Part shown: positions 59,315 through 64,000 of the stretch, in pieces
Numbering within the stretch: position 1 is the stretch's first letter
How the letters are laid out: each line of letters starts with the position of its first letter
From: Photobacterium salinisoli
Lineage (GTDB): Bacteria; Pseudomonadota; Gammaproteobacteria; Enterobacterales; Vibrionaceae
Assembly (NCBI RefSeq): GCF_003614885.1
Contig: NZ_QZMS01000015.1
Coordinates: 186,001 to 250,000, forward strand
Length of the DNA stretch: 64,000 nucleotides
Direction of reading: 5' to 3'
Notes under the pieces: generated by a model
The model's input: only the letters and a program-made list of their open reading frames with translations
Told to the model about the DNA's origin: nothing
The model's database searches: none
Made by a program: the position numbers and the translations under genes

Positions 59315-60124
59315 ATGAAACCAGTTCTAAAAATGTCTGTGTTGGCAGCAACGATTCTGCTGGCGGTAGGCTGTCAGGATGAGAAAACTTCAGCACCGGC
59401 AGAGACGGCTGAGCCTGCGGCAGTTGAGCAGCCAGCTGCGACAGAAGCCGCAAAGGCATTCGAGTCTGATGATCAGAAAGCGGCCTATGCTATCGGGGCT
59501 TCACTGGCGCAATACCTGTCAGCTAACCTGGAACAGCAAAAAGAGCTGGGTCTGGATCTGAAAAAAGAAGATGTACTGGCTGGGGTGAGCGATGTCTTTG
59601 CCGGTAACAGCCGTATGAGCCAGGAAGAAACGCAGCAGGCGCTGCAGGATCTGGATCAGCGTGTCTCTGACATGATGGCGAGCAAAGCCAAAGAAGAAGC
59701 TGAAAAGAACACCAAAGCTGGCGATGATTTCCGCGCGGATTTCGAAAAACAGGAAGGCGTGAAGAAAACGGAATCAGGCCTGCTGTATCAGGTTGAGACT
59801 GAAGGTAAAGGTGAGATGCCAAAAGCCACCGATACAGTGCAGGTGCACTATAGCGGGACGCTGATTGACGGCACGGAATTTGACAGCTCATATAAGCGTA
59901 ATCAACCGGCTACTTTCCCGCTGAACCAGGTGATTCCGGGCTGGACTGAAGGCGTGCAGCTGATGCCGGTCGGTTCTAAGTTCAAGTTTGTTATCCCGCC
60001 AGAGCTGGCTTACGGTTCACAAGCCAACCCAAGTATCCCGGCAAACTCTACCCTGGTGTTTGAGGTTGAACTGCTGGATATCGTAAAAGCGGATCAGGAT
60101 GCAGAAGCCACTGCTGAGCAGTAA
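59315..60124 (+). CDS. fkpA: FKBP-type prolyl isomerase/chaperone FkpA, predicted lipoprotein
   Basis: 269 residues from the ATG at 59315 (GGAGAG upstream). Helical dimerisation domain (DDQKAAYAIGASLAQYL, about 48-130) then the FKBP domain (VQVHYSGTLIDGTEFDSSYKR ... PGWTEGVQLMPVGSKFKFVIPPELAYG, about 170-258). Unlike E. coli FkpA, which is soluble in the periplasm, the signal peptide ends in a lipobox AVGC, so this protein is probably lipid-anchored. An Ala/Glu/Pro linker follows the Cys. Confidence 0.94.
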   Translation: MKPVLKMSVLAATILLAVGCQDEKTSAPAETAEPAAVEQPAATEAAKAFESDDQKAAYAIGASLAQYLSANLEQQKELGLDLKKEDVLAGVSDVFAGNSRMSQEETQQALQDLDQRVSDMMASKAKEEAEKNTKAGDDFRADFEKQEGVKKTESGLLYQVETEGKGEMPKATDTVQVHYSGTLIDGTEFDSSYKRNQPATFPLNQVIPGWTEGVQLMPVGSKFKFVIPPELAYGSQANPSIPANSTLVFEVELLDIVKADQDAEATAEQ

Positions 60125-60146
60125 GCAATGCGTTAATCTGACCTTC

Positions 60147-60171
60147 AAGCCCGGCTGATGCCGGGCTTTTT
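60147..60171 (+). terminator. Terminator of fkpA
   Basis: AAGCCCGGC - TGAT - GCCGGGCTTTTT. Confidence 0.9.
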
Positions 60172-60345
60172 GCATTTATAGCGCTGATTTAGGATCATTT
60201 TTGTGCGCTGCAAATTTCATTTTCTGAAGACCTGTATTCATATTCTGATAAACTTGCAAGCAAGAATTGAATTTTTCCCCGTTTCGTTTAAATCGAAGCT
60301 TGCCTTCAACACCAGTCGAGCGGGAACAAGCAAGGAAGACTGAAA

Positions 60346-61068
60346 GTGGTATCGACCGATAACTTTGGCACTGAAGTCATGGTGGAAAGTGACTTAATAG
60401 AGACCCGTACTTTTACTGAGCACGACTTTGTTATATTGCGCTCATACGAAGCCGTGGTTGATGGACTGGCCACCCTGATAGGGCCTTTTTGTGAAATTGT
60501 GCTGCATTCACTGGCCGATCTGAATACCTCGGCGATCAAAATTGCCAATGGTGAAAATACCGGCCGCAAAGTGGGCTCGCCGATCACTGATCTGGCATTG
60601 CGTATGCTGCGTGATATCGAAGGGTCAGAGCGCAACTTTTCCCGGGCGTACTTCACCCGTGCCAAGGGTGGGGCATTGATGAAGTCCATCACGATTGCGA
60701 TTCGCAATGCCGATGACAATATCATAGGTTTGCTGTGTATCAACGTTAACCTGGATGCTCCTTTTTCTCAGATTCTGCAATCTTTCATGCCGACTGATGA
60801 GGCAAAGCAGGCCGCTTCCAGCGTGAATTTTGCCAGCGACGTCGATGAGCTGGTGGATCAGACGGTTGAACGCACGATCGAAGAAATTAATGCCGACAAG
60901 AATGTCTCGAATAATGCCAAAAACCGTCAGATAGTGATGGAGCTGTACGACAAAGGGATCTTCGATATTAAAGATGCAATTAACAGGGTTGCTGACCGTC
61001 TGAATATCTCTAAACATACTGTCTACTTATATATACGCCAGCGTAAAACCGAGGATGGCGAAAAATGA
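60346..61068 (+). CDS. yheO: YheO family PAS/helix-turn-helix regulator
   Basis: 240 residues from a GTG at 60346, which has AAGGAAG eight bases upstream; the next ATG (60379) has no ribosome site. An N-terminal YheO-type PAS domain ([29 protein letters not shown] ... [14 protein letters not shown]) is followed by a C-terminal helix-turn-helix ([29 protein letters not shown]). It is the first gene of yheO-tusDCB and overlaps tusD by four bases. The signal and targets are unknown. Confidence 0.93.
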   Translation: MVSTDNFGTEVMVESDLIETRTFTEHDFVILRSYEAVVDGLATLIGPFCEIVLHSLADLNTSAIKIANGENTGRKVGSPITDLALRMLRDIEGSERNFSRAYFTRAKGGALMKSITIAIRNADDNIIGLLCINVNLDAPFSQILQSFMPTDEAKQAASSVNFASDVDELVDQTVERTIEEINADKNVSNNAKNRQIVMELYDKGIFDIKDAINRVADRLNISKHTVYLYIRQRKTEDGEK

Positions 61069-61457
61069 GCCTGACTTTTGCCCTGGTGGTTGATGGGCCG
61101 GCCTACGGTTCGCAGAATGCACGCAGTGCCTTGCAGTTTGCTCAGGCCGTCATCGCAAACGGGCACAGGTTGCAACGGGTATTTTTCTATCAGGATGGTG
61201 TTCACAACGGCTCTGCACTGACCGCACCTGCGTCGGATGAGTTTGATTTACTGGCCGCCTGGCAACAGCTGGGCAGAGAGCATCAGGTCGAGTTGCAAAC
61301 CTGTGTGGCCGCCGCGTTGCGCCGCGGGGTAGTCAGCGAACTTGAAGCCAGCCAGAATGCGCTGCCGGGTCATAATCTGGCCGCTGGCTTTGAACAGGCC
61401 GGGCTGGGCGGGCTGGCCGAAATGTTGTTGAGCGCCGATCGCGTGATTCAGTTTTAA
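61065..61457 (+). CDS. tusD: Sulfur relay protein TusD
   Basis: 130 residues, DsrE-fold subunit of the TusBCD complex that carries persulfide sulfur from TusA to TusE for 2-thiolation of tRNA wobble uridine. The active cysteine is C80 in [13 protein letters not shown], equivalent to Cys78 of E. coli TusD. The start overlaps yheO (ATGA). Confidence 0.95.
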   Translation: MSLTFALVVDGPAYGSQNARSALQFAQAVIANGHRLQRVFFYQDGVHNGSALTAPASDEFDLLAAWQQLGREHQVELQTCVAAALRRGVVSELEASQNALPGHNLAAGFEQAGLGGLAEMLLSADRVIQF

Positions 61458-61474
61458 CCGTTTCTGGAAGTATT

Positions 61475-61828
61475 ATGTCTGTCGGATTTGTTTTCACAAC
61501 CGTGCCGCACGGTCTTAACAGCGGCCGTGAAGGGTTAGATGCCGTACTGGCAACGTCCGCTTACAGTGAAGAGCTGCAACTGTTCTTCATTGGCGATGGG
61601 GTATGGCAACTGCTTAAAGGGCAGCAGGGAGCAGCGGTGCTGGGGCGTGAATACAGCGCCGCCTTTAAAATGTTGTCACTGTATGATCTTGAAGATGTGT
61701 TTGTGTGCCGCGAGTCAATGGCTGAGCGTGGGCTCACTCTGGATGATTTGCTGATCGAGGCGGAGCTGCTTTCACCGCAGGATCTGGCGGCCAGACTTCA
61801 CCGTTGCCAGAAAATTCTCAGTTACTAA
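61475..61828 (+). CDS. tusC: Sulfur relay protein TusC
   Basis: 117 residues, DsrF-like subunit of TusBCD. FVFTTVPHGLNSGREGLDAVLATSAYSEELQLFFIGDGVWQL is characteristic. It has no active-site role known; it builds the heterohexamer. It begins 17 bp after tusD. Confidence 0.94.
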   Translation: MSVGFVFTTVPHGLNSGREGLDAVLATSAYSEELQLFFIGDGVWQLLKGQQGAAVLGREYSAAFKMLSLYDLEDVFVCRESMAERGLTLDDLLIEAELLSPQDLAARLHRCQKILSY

Positions 61829-61870
61829 TCTCTCGGCGACTAATGCTGCGTGCAGCTTTCAGGACTTTCT

Positions 61871-62161
61871 ATGTTACACATGATTTTTTCTTCTCCTTTT
61901 CAAAACCGAGCATTACAGCAGTGCGTTGCTCAACTTTTACCCGGTGATGAAATTGTGTTGCTGCAAGATGGCGTTGTCGCCGCTACTGCGCCGGGACAGC
62001 TTGAATCTGCGTTGAAGCAAGCGGGGGCAGTGTACGTACTGGAAACGGATTTACAGGCGAGAGGCCTGGCAGGACGGGTTGCCGCGGATGTAGAAGTGAT
62101 CGATCACAATATGTTGGTGGAGTTAACGGTACGCCATCCTAACTGCATGAAATGGGCTTGA
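61871..62161 (+). CDS. tusB: Sulfur relay protein TusB
   Basis: 96 residues from the ATG at 61871 (MLHMIFSSPF), similar in size to E. coli TusB (95). DsrH-like subunit; LLPGDEIVLLQDGVVAA and VEVIDHNMLVELTVRHPNCMKW are conserved. An ATG seven codons earlier is less likely. It is the last gene before the str operon promoter. Confidence 0.94.
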   Translation: MLHMIFSSPFQNRALQQCVAQLLPGDEIVLLQDGVVAATAPGQLESALKQAGAVYVLETDLQARGLAGRVAADVEVIDHNMLVELTVRHPNCMKWA

Positions 62162-62242
62162 ATAAACGCGGTTAAAAAGGATTCAATCAGCCGTAAAGAG
62201 GGTGGTTAAGAAATGATCATAGATGTGATCGCTGTATATATC

Positions 62243-62271
62243 TTGACACCTTATAGTCCGACGCCTAAAAT
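62243..62271 (+). promoter_or_regulatory. str operon promoter
   Basis: TTGACA (62243-62248), a 17-bp spacer, and TAAAAT (62266-62271), a near-ideal sigma-70 promoter. The leader that follows (about 60 bases) has a small hairpin CCTCC/GGAGG (62279-62296). The rpsL ribosome site AGGAG lies nine bases before its ATG. Confidence 0.85.
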
Positions 62272-62322
62272 TTCGCGTCCTCCTGTTGTTGGGAGGCAGA
62301 TTTTTCACCTTTACGAAAGTAA

Positions 62323-62715
<393 letters not shown>

Positions 62716-62813
62716 TGGAATCCGTTAAGTAAGGCCAAACACTAAATTATTTGTAATTTTGAAAAAACTGAAAAGTTTTGGATAAAACCTGAAGAAGACA
62801 ACGGAGAATTTCC
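62716..62813 (+). other. S12-S7 intercistronic region, possible S7 translational control site
   Basis: 98 bases between rpsL and rpsG, A/T-rich, with no T-run terminator. In E. coli S7 binds the same intergenic stretch of its mRNA to repress translation. The sequence here was not folded, so this is by position only. Confidence 0.3.
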
Positions 62814-63284
62814 ATGCCACGTCGTCGCGTAATTGGTCAGCGTAAGATCCTTCCAGATCCTAAATTCAAATCTGAATTGCTGGCAAAATTCGTCAACATC
62901 CTGATGGTTGACGGTAAGAAATCTACTGCAGAGAAAATTGTTTACACTGCACTGGATTCAATGGCTGAGCGCTCTGGTGAAGAGCACCTGTCAATTTTTG
63001 AAAAAGCTCTTGATAACGTTCGCCCAGCGGTAGAAGTTAAATCTCGCCGTGTAGGTGGTTCAACTTACCAGGTGCCAGTAGAAGTACGTCCTGTGCGTCG
63101 TAATGCTCTGGCTATGCGTTGGTTGGTTGAAGCTGCGCGTAAGCGTGGTGAAAAATCTATGGCTGCTCGCCTGGCTGCTGAAATGCTGGACGCTGCCGAC
63201 AACAAAGGTTCTGCTGTTAAGAAACGTGAAGACGTTCACCGTATGGCAGAAGCGAACAAAGCGTTCGCACACTACCGCTGGTAA
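62814..63284 (+). CDS. rpsG: 30S ribosomal protein S7
   Basis: 156 residues, primary binder of the 16S 3' domain. [40 protein letters not shown] and [24 protein letters not shown] are highly conserved. GGAG lies ten bases upstream of the ATG. The length equals the short form (156) rather than the extended E. coli K-12 form. Confidence 0.99.
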   Translation: MPRRRVIGQRKILPDPKFKSELLAKFVNILMVDGKKSTAEKIVYTALDSMAERSGEEHLSIFEKALDNVRPAVEVKSRRVGGSTYQVPVEVRPVRRNALAMRWLVEAARKRGEKSMAARLAAEMLDAADNKGSAVKKREDVHRMAEANKAFAHYRW

Positions 63285-63301
63285 TTTCATTATTAGCGAA
63301 T

Positions 63302-63356
63302 GGGCGCAGCAGGCTTGGCCTGCTGCGCCCGTACCATTTTCTAAGGATCACCTTAG
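63302..63356 (+). other. Two hairpins between rpsG and fusA
   Basis: GGGCGCAGCAGGC - TTG - GCCTGCTGCGCCC (63302-63330), a 13-bp perfect stem, then CTAAGG - ATCA - CCTTAG (63341-63356) ending just before the fusA ribosome site AAGAGGA. There is no T-run, so it is more likely an mRNA-stability or translation-level element than a terminator. Confidence 0.65.
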
Positions 63357-63371
63357 TAAGAGGATTCAACC

Positions 63372-64000
63372 GTGGCTCGCAAAACTCCTATTGAGCGTTA
63401 CCGTAACATCGGTATTTGCGCTCACGTAGACGCCGGTAAAACAACCACGACCGAGCGTATCCTGTTTTACACAGGTCTTTCCCATAAAATTGGTGAAGTA
63501 CACGATGGTGCAGCTACCATGGACTGGATGGAACAGGAGCAGGAGCGTGGGATCACCATAACCTCTGCTGCCACTACAACCTTCTGGCGTGGTATGGACG
63601 CTCAGTTTCCTGAGCATCGCATCAATATTATCGACACCCCAGGACACGTTGATTTTACCATCGAAGTAGAGCGTTCCCTGCGCGTACTTGATGGTGCAGT
63701 GGTTGTTTTCTGTGGCTCATCCGGTGTTGAACCTCAGTCTGAGACAGTATGGCGTCAGGCTGACAAATACGAAGTACCGCGTATGGTCTTCGTTAACAAG
63801 ATGGACCGTGCAGGTGCTGATTTCCTGCGTGTGATTGAGCAAATCAAAGTTCGTCTTGGCGCAAATCCTGTGCCTATTCAGCTGAATATTGGTGCGGAAG
63901 AAGAATTCAAAGGTGTGATCGACCTGATTAAAATGAAAGCGATCAACTGGGATGAAGCCGATCAAGGCATGAGCTTCACTTATGAAGACATCCCGGCAGA
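63372..64000 (+). CDS. fusA: Elongation factor G, 5' part (cut by window edge)
   Basis: Ribosomal translocase GTPase. The first 209 codons are visible, starting with GTG at 63372 ([28 protein letters not shown]) and preceded by AAGAGGA. G1 AHVDAGKTT (17-25), G2 in [12 protein letters not shown]3 DTPGHVD and G4 NKMD are present. It follows rpsG in the classical str order. Confidence 0.98.
   Translation, partial: MARKTPIERYRNIGICAHVDAGKTTTTERILFYTGLSHKIGEVHDGAATMDWMEQEQERGITITSAATTTFWRGMDAQFPEHRINIIDTPGHVDFTIEVERSLRVLDGAVVVFCGSSGVEPQSETVWRQADKYEVPRMVFVNKMDRAGADFLRVIEQIKVRLGANPVPIQLNIGAEEEFKGVIDLIKMKAINWDEADQGMSFTYEDIPA

Overview
The window is a 64 kb stretch of gammaproteobacterial core chromosome. 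The organism is almost certainly in the family Vibrionaceae. The evidence is an AphA-type PadR regulator beside ppc, an argininosuccinate lyase fused to an N-acetylglutamate synthase (GNAT) domain, an Xds/ExeM-type extracellular nuclease downstream of trpS, and a peroxiredoxin-glutaredoxin hybrid beside oxyR. The rest keeps the order known from E. coli and Vibrio: aroK-aroB-damX-dam-rpe-gph-trpS, crp-yhfA-yheU-prkB-yheT, and yheS-kefG-kefB-yheV-slyD-slyX-fkpA-yheO-tusDCB-rpsL-rpsG-fusA. The genus cannot be fixed by eye (Photobacterium-, Grimontia- or Enterovibrio-like are possible). I saw no insertion sequence, prophage, CRISPR array, tRNA or rRNA, and no obviously foreign stretch.

Layout. 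1-10.6 kb: cytR (cut by the window edge), priA, rpmE, a short malic enzyme, then the methionine block metJ / metB-metL / metF with clear MetJ operators. 10.7-14.3 kb: aphA and ppc on the minus strand. 14.5-20 kb: the arginine operon argC-argB-argG-argH(A), headed by a promoter with ArgR-like boxes and a leader that encodes a 15-residue peptide ending Arg-Arg-Arg, overlapped by mutually exclusive RNA hairpins. 20-23.4 kb: a peroxide-defence cluster (flavoprotein disulfide reductase, peroxiredoxin-glutaredoxin, OxyR). 23.4-30.1 kb: mrcA (PBP1A) and a divergent pilMNOPQ/comABCDE-like DNA-uptake or pilus operon with a short secretin. 30.3-37.4 kb: aroK, aroB, damX, dam, a DUF2970 gene, rpe, gph, trpS. 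37.6-40.6 kb: xds nuclease and pabA. 41-45.7 kb: argD/astC-astA-astD plus a DUF1338 gene. 46.1-51.9 kb: crp and divergent yhfA-yheU-prkB, yheT, a MocR-type regulator and a divergent LysE-type exporter. 51.9-57.8 kb: a TIGR02444-type gene, ABC-F yheS, the KefGB potassium efflux system, yheV, slyD. 57.9-60.1 kb: slyX and a WD40 lipoprotein, then divergent fkpA. 60.3-64 kb: yheO-tusDCB and the str operon (rpsL, rpsG, start of fusA).

The genes group around amino-acid synthesis and turnover (Met, Arg, aromatic), peroxide defence, DNA uptake or pilus function together with an extracellular DNase, and cAMP-CRP control. CRP-like sites lie before cytR, xds and between crp and yhfA. The most promising possibly undescribed element is the arginine leader-peptide/hairpin region at about 14.65-14.75 kb. 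Also worth a look are the Cys-rich C-terminal tail of the flavoprotein beside the Prx-Grx gene, the DUF1338 gene in the ast cluster, and the structured leader of aphA.
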